Shown here in pieces: positions 33,060 through 41,075 of a DNA stretch of 64,000 nt. Under the pieces are notes generated by a model. That model was not told the DNA's origin. It did no database searches and was given only the letters and a program-made list of their open reading frames with translations. The position numbers were made by a program, and so were the translations under genes. Origin of the DNA: Aquisalimonas sp007126095 (GTDB taxonomy: Bacteria; Pseudomonadota; Gammaproteobacteria; Nitrococcales; Aquisalimonadaceae); assembly GCF_048323695.1 (NCBI RefSeq), contig NZ_JBLWFT010000002.1, positions 1-64,000 of the forward strand, in the 5' to 3' direction. Within the stretch, counting starts at the first letter, position 1. Each line of letters starts with the position of its first letter.

Positions 33060-34634
33060 TCAGCCCGCCGGCGTCTCCCGCGCCGTCACCGCGTCCAGCG
33101 CGGCAAAGCCCGGGTCTTGCGCGGTATCCACAACCAGCACATCAGCCTCTTCGTCGGCGCCCGGGCGTTCGGCGGTGCGGAGCTGGTGGTCGAGAACGCT
33201 GGTATCCGCCTCCGACGGGTCCCTGCCGGTGCGTTGCCGGTCGATGATGCGGCGCCGCAGCTCGGCCTCGTCCGCGCGGCAGTCCACCAGCGTGAACGGG
33301 ACACCCACCGTTGCGGCCAGTCTCCGGAAGCGGTCGCGCTCGCCGCGGCGAAGCGTGGCCGCATCCACGACCACGTCCGCACCAGCGCGGAGCAGCGCGG
33401 CGGCCAGAGCTTCGAGGCGCTGGTAGGTGCGCTCGGAGGCGGTGCTGTCGTAGATGCCTTCGCCCACACCGGCGCCGGTGCGGGCGGCGCGATCCATGGC
33501 GTGTAGCCGCTTACGCTCCACGTCCGAGCGCAGCCGGATCGCCCCCGTGCGCTCCACAATGGCAGTGGCCACGGTGGATTTGCCGCTGCCCGACAGCCCG
33601 TGCATGAGAAACAGCCCTGGTGTCGGTGCCCGCGTATCTTCGGCGGCAACGGCCAGGTAACGGTCCACGGCTTCCCGCGCCGTCTCTCGTGTGGCCGCGT
33701 CCGCATCCTGCAGCCGCAGGGCGTTTATCTTCGCCCGTACCAGCGCCCGGTAGACACGATAGAACGGCAGCAGGCCGACAGCGTTATAGTCGCCCGTGTG
33801 CTCCAGGTAGATGTTGGTGAACCGGGCAGCCAGTTCCGGCCGCCCGCGGCTGCGCAGATCCATGTCCAGAAAGGCCACTTCGTTGATGGTGTCGATCCAG
33901 CGCAGGGCTTCCGAGAACTCGATGCCGTCAAAGATGACCGGGCGGTCGTCGATGGCGACGATGTTCCCCAGGTGCAGGTCGCCGTGGCACTCGCGCACGT
34001 GCCCGCCGGCGTGCCGATCGGCCATCAGCGGCGTCAGGGCGGTGATCTGTTGCTCGGTCCAGTCGCGCAGGTGGGTGACGCGGCCGTCGTTGCCGAGCTG
34101 CTCGGTCAGGCTGGCGAGGTTGTCTCGGGCCGGTTCGGCCACCGCGTCCGGTGTGCCCAGGGGCGAGTCGTGCCCCGCGACCGCTGCCTGCTCGTGGAAG
34201 GCGGCGAGCTGGGCGGCGATGTCGTCGAGCATGCCGGAGCGCAGTTCACCCTGTGCCAGCAGGTTGTCGAGCAGGCGGCGATCGTCGAACCGGCGCATCT
34301 GCACGGCCCAGTCCAGCAGCGGGCCGTCGCCGTTGATCACGGGGTCGTCGGGCGTGCCGGTGATGGCGATGCGCTGGAGGTAGAGTTCCGGGGCGAGGCG
34401 GCGGTTCAGCCGCAGTTCCTCGTCGCAGGCATGGCGGCGCTGCGCGAGGGTCGTGAAGTCGAGAAAGCCGAGGTCCAGAGGCTGCTTGAGCTTGTAGGCG
34501 TAGCGCTCGGTGAGTAGCAGGGTGGAGATGTGGGTGCGCACGGTGGTGACCTGGGACACGGGATGCGGGTAGCGCCCCGGCTCCTGCAGCCGCGCGCACA
34601 GGGTTCGATGTTGGGCGGCAGTGAGTTCGGTCAT
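33060..34634 (-). CDS. Bifunctional aminoglycoside phosphotransferase-like / AAA kinase protein
   Basis: A 524-residue protein with an APH-like kinase domain at residues 1-330 (RYAYKLKQPLDLGFLDFTTL, HGDLHLGNIVAIDDRPVIFD as catalytic loop and metal site) and a C-terminal P-loop kinase domain (LMHGLSGSGKSTVATAIVER). Homologues are widespread stand-alone proteins of unknown substrate; the name does not imply antibiotic resistance. It starts at ATG 34634, overlapping the aroE stop (ATGA), and is therefore coupled to it. Confidence 0.8.
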   Translation of the reverse strand: MTELTAAQHRTLCARLQEPGRYPHPVSQVTTVRTHISTLLLTERYAYKLKQPLDLGFLDFTTLAQRRHACDEELRLNRRLAPELYLQRIAITGTPDDPVINGDGPLLDWAVQMRRFDDRRLLDNLLAQGELRSGMLDDIAAQLAAFHEQAAVAGHDSPLGTPDAVAEPARDNLASLTEQLGNDGRVTHLRDWTEQQITALTPLMADRHAGGHVRECHGDLHLGNIVAIDDRPVIFDGIEFSEALRWIDTINEVAFLDMDLRSRGRPELAARFTNIYLEHTGDYNAVGLLPFYRVYRALVRAKINALRLQDADAATRETAREAVDRYLAVAAEDTRAPTPGLFLMHGLSGSGKSTVATAIVERTGAIRLRSDVERKRLHAMDRAARTGAGVGEGIYDSTASERTYQRLEALAAALLRAGADVVVDAATLRRGERDRFRRLAATVGVPFTLVDCRADEAELRRRIIDRQRTGRDPSEADTSVLDHQLRTAERPGADEEADVLVVDTAQDPGFAALDAVTARETPAG

Positions 34635-35473
34635 GGCTGGTCCGGCTCCGAGATGGCGCGGCGCAGGTCGCGGATGACCGGGGCGGTGTCCGGCGAGACG
34701 CCGCGCCACAGGCGGAAGGATTCGGCAGCCTGCTCCACCAGCATGCCGAGGCCGTCCAGAGTGCGGGCGGCGCCGTGCTGCGCGGCCCAGCGCATGAACG
34801 GTGTGGGTTCGGGGCCGTAAACCATGTCGTAGGCGGTGGTGCCGGCGCCGACAATGCCCGTGGGCAGGTCGGGCATGCCGCCGCTGAGCCCGGTGGAGGT
34901 GCCGTTGATGATGAGGTCGAACGGTGCCTCGTCGCCCAGAGCGTCGAAGCCGCAGGCGCGCGCGTCGGGGGCTTCATGGCAGAGGGGGACCAGGCCCCGG
35001 GCGCGGCTGACGGTGCGGTTGGCGATGAGCAGCAGCGCCGGGTGTTCGGTGGCGAGCAGTTCCAGCACGCCGCGCACGGCGCCGCCGGCGCCGAGGACGA
35101 GGATGCGTCGGTTCTGCAGCGGGATGCGGTGGTTGTCGCGCAGGTCCCGCACCAGTCCTTCACCGTCGGTGTTGTCGCCGTGGCGGCCGCCGTCGGCACG
35201 GAACAGCAGGGTGTTCACGGCACCGCACGCCTCGGCCCTGGGGCTGCGGCTGTCGGCCACGGACCAGGCCTCTTCCTTGAAGGGGACGGTGATGTTGAGG
35301 CCGCTCCAGCCCTTGTCCTGAAAGAGCTCCACGGCTTCGGCGAAGCCGTCGGTGGGGACTTCCTGGCGGGTGTATTCGATGTCCTCACCAGTCTGCTCGG
35401 CGAACCGGGTATGGATCCACGGCGAGCGGCTGTGGGCGATGGGGTTGCCGAAGACGGCGTAGCGGTCGGTCAT
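34631..35473 (-). CDS. aroE: Shikimate dehydrogenase
   Basis: A 280-residue enzyme reducing 3-dehydroshikimate to shikimate with NADPH in aromatic amino-acid synthesis. Shikimate-binding YAVFGNPIAHSRSPWIHTRF at the N-terminus, catalytic lysine in NITVPFKEEAW, DNTDGEGLVRDL, NADP motif ILVLGAGGAVRGVL with NRTVSRA, and DMVYGPEPTPFM. Start ATG 35473 excludes a 24-codon leader. The stop overlaps the next gene. It lies apart from aroKB, which is also in this window. Confidence 0.93.
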   Translation of the reverse strand: MTDRYAVFGNPIAHSRSPWIHTRFAEQTGEDIEYTRQEVPTDGFAEAVELFQDKGWSGLNITVPFKEEAWSVADSRSPRAEACGAVNTLLFRADGGRHGDNTDGEGLVRDLRDNHRIPLQNRRILVLGAGGAVRGVLELLATEHPALLLIANRTVSRARGLVPLCHEAPDARACGFDALGDEAPFDLIINGTSTGLSGGMPDLPTGIVGAGTTAYDMVYGPEPTPFMRWAAQHGAARTLDGLGMLVEQAAESFRLWRGVSPDTAPVIRDLRRAISEPDQP

Positions 35474-35503
35474 GGCTTGCCTGCTGCCTCTTGCATGGGC
35501 CCG

Positions 35504-35602
35504 GGGATGGGCGCTCACTGACGGACACGCTGTGAACCCATCCATGGGCGCTTGACTGCGGCCGTCCGGGCCGCAGACAGTCCGTCAGTGAACGCCCATC
35601 CC
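35504..35602. repeat. Long hairpin element between hemB and aroE
   Basis: Arms at 35504-35525 and 35581-35602 pair over 22 bases with one mismatch. A nested hairpin CTGCGGCC-GTCCG-GGCCGCAG (35556-35576) fills the centre. This lies between the hemB stop and aroE start on the minus strand, so it may end hemB transcription or be a palindromic repeat inserted there. No T-tract follows on the minus strand. Confidence 0.65.
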
Positions 35603-35622
35603 AGGGCGAGCCTCAGTCGGCG

Positions 35623-36648
35623 CTATTTCCCTTCGTCCTCACGCAGCCATTGGGCTGCGCGGGCGGCGAAGTAGGTGAGAATGCCGTCGGCGCCGGCGCG
35701 CTTCATGGCCGTCAGCGCCTCCAGGGCGCAGGCGCGCTCGTCCAGCCAGCCTTCCTTTACCGCTGCCATCAGCATGGCGTACTCACCGCTCACCTGGTAG
35801 GCGAACGTGGGGGCGCCGAAGGTGGTGCGCACGCGATAGATGACGTCCAGATAGGGCATGGCGGGCTTCACCATGACCATGTCGGCGCCTTCTTCCAGGT
35901 CCAGGGCGACTTCGCGCATGGCCTCGTCGGTGTTCGCCGGGTCCATCTGATAGGTCTGCTTGCCGGCGGCCCCCAGGTTGCTGGCCGAGCCCACGGCGTC
36001 GCGGAACGGCCCGTAGTAGCTGGAGGCGTACTTGGCGGAGTAGGCCATGATCCGCGTGTTGATGTGGTCGGCGGCTTCCAGGGCTTCGCGCATGGCGCCG
36101 ACGCGGCCGTCCATCATGTCGGACGGGGCGACGATGTCGACGCCGGCCTCCGCATGGCACAGGGTCTGTTTGACCAGGATCTCCACGGTCTCGTCGTTGA
36201 GGATGTGGCCCTGGTCGTCCAGTACGCCGTCCTGGCCGTGGCTGGTGAATGGGTCCAGGGCCACGTCGGTCATGACGCCCAGTTCCGGGAACTGCGCCTT
36301 CACGGCGCGCACGGCGCGCGGTGCGAGGCCGTTCGGGTTGTAGGCCTCGCGCGCATCCGGTGTTTTCAGGTCCGGCGGTGTGACCGGGAACAGGGCGATG
36401 GCGGGAATGCCCAGTTCCACCAGGCGTCCGGCCTCCTCCAGCAGCAGGTCGATGGAGAGCCGTTCCACGCCGGGCATGGATGGCACCGGCTCCCGCTGCT
36501 TCTCGCCGTCCAGCACGAACAGGGGCTGGATCAGGTCATCGGTGCTGAGCCGGTTCTCCCGCATCAGGCGGCGGGAGAAGGCGTCGCGGCGCATGCGGCG
36601 CATGCGCACGCCGGGGAAGTAGCCGACTGTGGTGCTGTGCGTGGTCAT
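35623..36648 (-). CDS. hemB: Porphobilinogen synthase (delta-aminolevulinate dehydratase), Mg-type
   Basis: A 341-residue enzyme joining two 5-aminolevulinates in haem synthesis. Schiff-base lysines are in AYSAKYASSYYGPFRDA and MVMVKPAMPYLD. The cysteine triad of zinc-type enzymes is replaced by DVALDPFTSHGQDGVL, the aspartate-rich form seen in Mg-dependent enzymes such as that of Pseudomonas. Length is normal, start ATG 36648. hemE lies 1.7 kb upstream on the same strand, with a radical SAM and a Nudix gene in between. Confidence 0.93.
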   Translation of the reverse strand: MTTHSTTVGYFPGVRMRRMRRDAFSRRLMRENRLSTDDLIQPLFVLDGEKQREPVPSMPGVERLSIDLLLEEAGRLVELGIPAIALFPVTPPDLKTPDAREAYNPNGLAPRAVRAVKAQFPELGVMTDVALDPFTSHGQDGVLDDQGHILNDETVEILVKQTLCHAEAGVDIVAPSDMMDGRVGAMREALEAADHINTRIMAYSAKYASSYYGPFRDAVGSASNLGAAGKQTYQMDPANTDEAMREVALDLEEGADMVMVKPAMPYLDVIYRVRTTFGAPTFAYQVSGEYAMLMAAVKEGWLDERACALEALTAMKRAGADGILTYFAARAAQWLREDEGK

Positions 36649-36717
36649 GAGACATCCTGCAGCGCGTGTGTGCGTGCATTATGCCTCGCGCCGCCGATGT
36701 GCCCAAGGTGTGGCTGC

Positions 36718-37674
36718 TCAGCCGCTGCAGCTCGCGCCGCCGAGCACGCAGAATCTCGCGCAGTGCGGATGGTTCAGGGGGACGTCCACGAAGCTCCCGG
36801 CCAGGGTTCGGCCCAGTTCGAAGCGGGGATCGTCCGGAAGCAGCGTGCAGGGCACGACCACGGGGTGTTCGGCGCCCTTGCGCTTGATGACCATGCGCGA
36901 GCTCGCGCACATCTGCGTATCAGGCGAGGTGCCGACGATATCCCAGCACGCCTCGGTGATCTCCGGCACGTCGATGCGTTCGTCCATCTCCGGGAAGAGC
37001 ACGAGGCTGTGGGGGTCGTGGGCATCCAGGTCGATGTGCTCCCGGCGGAACAGTTGCGCGTAACCCTGGCGCATCGCCTGCTCGGATTCGCCGGAGAACA
37101 GGCGGCCCGCGATGTCCACCGTGAAGCCGTTGCTGGTGAGCCAGTGCAGGCCCTTGATGGCCGGGGCCCAGGAGCGTGGTCCGCGCTCTTCCTCGTGCGT
37201 GTCGCGGTCGTAGTGGTCGATGGACACGCGCACGGTCAGCCGGGCGCCGTGGCGTCTCTGAATGTCGATCAACGGGTCGGCCACCTTCATCATCGGCCGC
37301 ATGGCATTGGTGAGCACCAGCGCCTCGAAGCCGCGCGACAGCACGTCGTCGAGGATGGGAATCATGTCCGGATTCATGAACGGCTCACCGCCGGTGAACG
37401 CGATGGTCCGGGTGCCCAGGCCGTCGCGCTCGATCTCGTCCAGGTACGCGGCCACCTCGCCGGCGGTGATGTAGACGAGGCGGTCGTTGCTGGGCGAGGA
37501 CTCGATGTAGCAGTTGCGGCACTCCAGGTTGCACAGCGTGCCGGTGCAGAACCACAGCGTCTCCAGCGTGCGCAGGCCGACGTGGGCGCGGGGCTCGCCG
37601 GACGCGGTGGTGTGTGGGTCCCGGAACTTGCGTGGATCGAGAAACTGGATTACGGATTCGGCCGTTTGGCTCAT
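36718..37674 (-). CDS. Radical SAM protein
   Basis: A 318-residue radical SAM enzyme. The cluster motif is CNLECRNCYIESS (C-x3-C-x2-C), with GGEP in IAFTGGEPFMNPDMIPILDD for SAM binding. C-terminal cysteines (MCASSRM, VVPCTLL, HCARFCVLGGASCSG) could hold a second iron-sulfur cluster as in SPASM/twitch proteins. Start ATG 37674 is preferred; the open frame extends further without homology. The substrate is unknown. It lies between hemB and the Nudix gene on the same strand; no link to haem synthesis can be shown. Confidence 0.8.
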   Translation of the reverse strand: MSQTAESVIQFLDPRKFRDPHTTASGEPRAHVGLRTLETLWFCTGTLCNLECRNCYIESSPSNDRLVYITAGEVAAYLDEIERDGLGTRTIAFTGGEPFMNPDMIPILDDVLSRGFEALVLTNAMRPMMKVADPLIDIQRRHGARLTVRVSIDHYDRDTHEEERGPRSWAPAIKGLHWLTSNGFTVDIAGRLFSGESEQAMRQGYAQLFRREHIDLDAHDPHSLVLFPEMDERIDVPEITEACWDIVGTSPDTQMCASSRMVIKRKGAEHPVVVPCTLLPDDPRFELGRTLAGSFVDVPLNHPHCARFCVLGGASCSG

Positions 37675-37792
37675 GGGTGTCCTCGTGAGGGGCTTGGACG
37701 ATCGCCGCCGCGCCGTGCCGCGACGATCCGGAGCATCCAGTCTATCGCGACGCCACGGAATTGGCGGATACGGAAAATCACTTAGGTAGGGT

Positions 37793-38272
37793 TCAGGAAC
37801 GACCGGCGCCAGCGGACTGTCCGCGCCCGTCATCGGCCTGCGTGGGGTCCGTGCTCCCCTGGCGCAGCCGGTGTTCGGCCCAGTCCAGCACGCGCTGCAC
37901 GCGCGGTGAGGCGAGCTGGCGGGCGCGGCGGAAACTGACCCAGCGGTATTCCTGGTGCTCCGGTCGCCCCAGCTCCGGGTTGACGCCCAGCACCACGTGC
38001 CTGCCGGGTGTCTCGGCGAGATAGTAGCGGGCGACCTTGCCGCGGGCGTAAGGGCCGGTTTCCACGTAGTCGTGTCCGAGGAAGAAATTCAGTTCGCGGA
38101 TGCCGGTTTCCTCGCGCACCTCACGGACGGCTGCCTCGATCGGCTTCTCGCCCGGCTCCACCTGGCCCTTGGGCGAGTCCCAGTACTGGAAGGCGCGTAG
38201 CAGCAGACAGCGCCAGGCATCGCCTTCGCGCCGCACAACCACCACCCCTGCAGACAGGGTTCGCACCTTCAT
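37793..38272 (-). CDS. Nudix hydrolase
   Basis: A 159-residue protein with the Nudix box GQVEPGEKPIEAAVREVREE TGI, matching G-x5-E-x7-REUxEExGU. It begins SAGVVVVRREGDAWRCLLLR and has SPKGQVEPGE, typical of MutT/Ap4A or RppH-like hydrolases. Substrate unknown. Start ATG 38272. It follows hemE by 59 bases on the same strand and precedes the radical SAM gene by about 120 bases. Confidence 0.88.
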   Translation of the reverse strand: MKVRTLSAGVVVVRREGDAWRCLLLRAFQYWDSPKGQVEPGEKPIEAAVREVREETGIRELNFFLGHDYVETGPYARGKVARYYLAETPGRHVVLGVNPELGRPEHQEYRWVSFRRARQLASPRVQRVLDWAEHRLRQGSTDPTQADDGRGQSAGAGRS

Positions 38273-38331
38273 GCCGTTGTCCTCGCTTGCCGCAGTCCTC
38301 CGGGGGCGCCAGGGCGGCGCGCACTCCGGAC

Positions 38332-39408
38332 CTATCCCTGATGATAGCCGGGACTGAGCGCATGTACTGCTTCGATCATTGCCTGGGCGTGTTCCGGGTT
38401 CACTTCCGGGTGAATGCCATGCCCCAGGTTGAATACGTGACCGGTTCCATGGCCGTACGCCGCCAGGATGTCGCCCACATGCCGCCGGATGGTCTCCGGG
38501 GCGGCATACAGCGCGCTCGGATCCAGATTCCCTTGCAGTGCGACGCGATCACCCACACGGCGGCGTGCGTCGCCGATATCCTGAGTCCAGTCCAGACCGA
38601 GCCCGTCGGCACCGCACCCGGCCATGTCCTCCAGCCAGGGGCCGCCGTTCTTGGTGAAGAACGTCACCGGCACGCGCCGCCCGTCTGCATGTTTGGACAG
38701 TCCGGAGATGATTTGTTCCGCGTAACGCAGGGAAAACTCCCTGTAGGCCGCCGGCGTGAGGATGCCGCCCCAGGTGTCGAAGATCATCAGCGCCTGTGCA
38801 CCGGCGGCGATCTGCGCGTTCAGGTAGTCGGTGACGGCCCGGGCAAGCTTGTCCAGAAGCCGGTGCATGAGGTCGGGCCGGTCGTAGAGCATGCCCTTGC
38901 TCCAGGCGTAGTTCTTGGAGCTGCCGCCTTCGATCATGTAGGTGGCAAGCGTCCAGGGGCTGCCGGCGAACCCGATCAGCGGCACCCGCCCCTGAAGCTC
39001 CCGACGGATCACGCGCACGGCGTCCGGGACGTAGCGCAGCTCCTGCTCGGGGTCCGGGACGGGAAGCGCGTCGATGGCCGCTTCGTCCCGTACCGTGCGC
39101 TCGAAACGCGGGCCCTCGCCGGCCACGAAGTGGAGGCCGAGCCCCATGGCGTGGGGGATGGTCAGAATGTCTGAGAACAGAATGGCGCCGTCGAGACGAA
39201 ACCGCTCCAGCGGTTGGAGGGTGACCTCGCAGGCCATGTCCGGGTTCTGGCACAGGGCCATGAAGCTGCCTGCCCGCTCGCGCGTCGCCCGGTACTCGGG
39301 CAGGTAACGCCCGGCCTGGCGCATCATCCACACCGGCGTGCGCTCGGTGGGTTCGCGCAAAAGGGCGCGCAGGAGGAGGTCGTTCTGGAGTGGAGCGGGT
39401 GAGGTCAA
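38332..39408 (-). CDS. hemE: Uroporphyrinogen decarboxylase, TTG start
   Basis: A 358-residue enzyme converting uroporphyrinogen III to coproporphyrinogen III. Landmarks are TPVWMMRQAGRYLPEYRATR, LFSDILTIPHAMGLGLHF with the catalytic aspartate, IGFAGSPWTLATYMIEGG, and FNLGHGIHPEVNPEHA near the end. The only start that fits the family N-terminus is TTG 39408, with AGGAGG five bases upstream; the longer ATG frame adds unrelated residues. It is 178 bases downstream of gltD on the same strand. Confidence 0.92.
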   Translation of the reverse strand: MTSPAPLQNDLLLRALLREPTERTPVWMMRQAGRYLPEYRATRERAGSFMALCQNPDMACEVTLQPLERFRLDGAILFSDILTIPHAMGLGLHFVAGEGPRFERTVRDEAAIDALPVPDPEQELRYVPDAVRVIRRELQGRVPLIGFAGSPWTLATYMIEGGSSKNYAWSKGMLYDRPDLMHRLLDKLARAVTDYLNAQIAAGAQALMIFDTWGGILTPAAYREFSLRYAEQIISGLSKHADGRRVPVTFFTKNGGPWLEDMAGCGADGLGLDWTQDIGDARRRVGDRVALQGNLDPSALYAAPETIRRHVGDILAAYGHGTGHVFNLGHGIHPEVNPEHAQAMIEAVHALSPGYHQG

Positions 39409-39462
39409 CGCAGCCTCCTGAGCCGTGTGAGTGTGCCGGAATGTGTGTCTGTTTCCGTGGAC

Positions 39463-39563
39463 GCGGGCTGAAGCCCGCATCCGCGTTTGACCACCATGTA
39501 GGAGCGACGTCAGTCGCGATTGCCGGGTATCGAAAACCCAGTCGCGACTGACGTCGCTCCTAC
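39463..39563. repeat. Second REP-like family plus adjacent hairpin
   Basis: A perfect 22-base inverted pair GTAGGAGCGACGTCAGTCGC plus GA (39498-39519) with its complement (39542-39563) lies between gltD and hemE. It has the GTAG head of REP sequences but a different hairpin from the 7-27 kb family. A separate short hairpin GCGGGCT-GA-AGCCCGC sits at 39463-39478. Both are upstream of hemE and may shape read-through from gltD. Confidence 0.75.
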
Positions 39564-39586
39564 GGCGGCGGTGCCCCGGAGGCCTG

Positions 39587-40993
39587 TCAGACCTCCAGGT
39601 AGTTCAGAATCCCCTTGGCGGCCTCGCGGCCCTCGAACACGGCGGTGACCACCAGGTCCGAGCCGCGCACCATGTCGCCGCCGGAGAACACCTTGGGGTT
39701 GCCGGTCTGGCCGAAGAGCTGCTCGTCCTTGCGGATGGTGACGCGGTCGCGGTCGTCGGTGCCGATGGCGTGGGCCTCGAACCAGTCCGCGGGGCTCGGG
39801 CGGAAGCCGAACGCGATCAGCACCCGGTCCGCCGGGATCACTTCCTCGCTGCCGGGGACCGGCTCCGGGCGGCGACGGCCACGCTCGTCCGGTTCGCCAA
39901 GCTGCGTGGAGACGACCTTGACCCCCTCGACCTTGCCGTCGCCGACGATTTCCACCGGCTGCCGGTTCCACATGAATTTCACGCCCTCTTCCTTGGCGTT
40001 GACCACCTCGCGGCGGGAGCCCGGCATATTCTCCTCGTCGCGGCGGTAGGCGCAGGTGACGCTGTTCGCGCCCTGGCGGATGGAGGTGCGGTTGCAGTCC
40101 ATCGCGGTGTCGCCGCCGCCGAGTACCACGACGCGCTTGCCCTGCATGTCGATGAAGTCGCCTGGCTCCTGCTGGTAGCCCAGCTCCTTGTTGATGTTGG
40201 AGACCAGGAACGGCAGGGCCTCGTACACGCCCGGCAGGTCTTCCCCGGGGAAGCCGCCGCGCATGTAGGTGTAGGTGCCCATGCCGAGGAAGATCGCGTC
40301 GTAGTCCCGGTCCAGTTCCTCGAAGGTGATGTCCTTGCCGATCTCGGTGCCGAGGCGGAACTCCACGCCCATCTCTTCCATGATCTGGCGCCGGGTGCGC
40401 ACGATCTCCTTCTCCAGTTTGAAGGGCGGAATGCCGAACGTCAGCAACCCGCCAATCTCCGGGTACTTGTCGAAGACCACCGGTTTGACGCCACTGCGCA
40501 CCAGGATGTCCGCCGCGCCCAGGCCTGCCGGCCCGGCGCCGACCACGGCCACCTTCTTGCCGGTGTCGACCACGCCGGACATGTCCGGCCGCCAGCCGGC
40601 CTTGAACGCCTCATCGGTGATGTAGCGCTCGATGTTGCCGATGGTGACCGCGCCGAAGCCGTCGTTGAGCGTGCAGGCGCCTTCGCACAGGCGGTCCTGC
40701 GGGCAGACCCGGCCGCACACCTCGGGCAGCGAGTTGGTGCGGTGGGACAGCTCCGCCGCCTCGAACAGATTCCCCTCGGCGATGAGCTTCAGCCAGTTGG
40801 GGATGTAGTTGTGGACCGGACACTTCCACTCGCAGTACGGATTGCCGCAGTCCAGGCACCGGTCCGCCTGGGACGCTGCAGTCTCCTTGTCGAACTGGTC
40901 GTAGATCTCGTTGAAGTTGTTGACCCGGACCTCGACTTGTTCTTTTCTCGGATCCTGGCGGGGGACTTCAATAAACTGAAAGTTATTACCCAT
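39587..40993 (-). CDS. gltD: Glutamate synthase [NADPH] small subunit
   Basis: A 468-residue flavin-dependent subunit that passes NADPH electrons to GltB. N-terminal 4Fe-4S cysteines in RCLDCGNPYCEWKCPVHNYI and CGRVCPQDRLCEGACTL, FAD motif VAVVGAGPAGLGAADILV, NADPH motif VVVLGGGDTAMDCNRTSIRQ and a final GSDLVVTAVFEGREAAKGIL block. Start ATG 40993. It lies 82 bases downstream of gltB on the same strand, the standard gltBD order. Confidence 0.95.
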   Translation of the reverse strand: MGNNFQFIEVPRQDPRKEQVEVRVNNFNEIYDQFDKETAASQADRCLDCGNPYCEWKCPVHNYIPNWLKLIAEGNLFEAAELSHRTNSLPEVCGRVCPQDRLCEGACTLNDGFGAVTIGNIERYITDEAFKAGWRPDMSGVVDTGKKVAVVGAGPAGLGAADILVRSGVKPVVFDKYPEIGGLLTFGIPPFKLEKEIVRTRRQIMEEMGVEFRLGTEIGKDITFEELDRDYDAIFLGMGTYTYMRGGFPGEDLPGVYEALPFLVSNINKELGYQQEPGDFIDMQGKRVVVLGGGDTAMDCNRTSIRQGANSVTCAYRRDEENMPGSRREVVNAKEEGVKFMWNRQPVEIVGDGKVEGVKVVSTQLGEPDERGRRRPEPVPGSEEVIPADRVLIAFGFRPSPADWFEAHAIGTDDRDRVTIRKDEQLFGQTGNPKVFSGGDMVRGSDLVVTAVFEGREAAKGILNYLEV

Positions 40994-41075
40994 GGGTTCC
41001 TGTCGCGTTCGTCAGTCTCCGGCGTACCGGATGGGAAGACGGCCGGCCGACGGCATTGCCGCCGACCGGAGCGGA

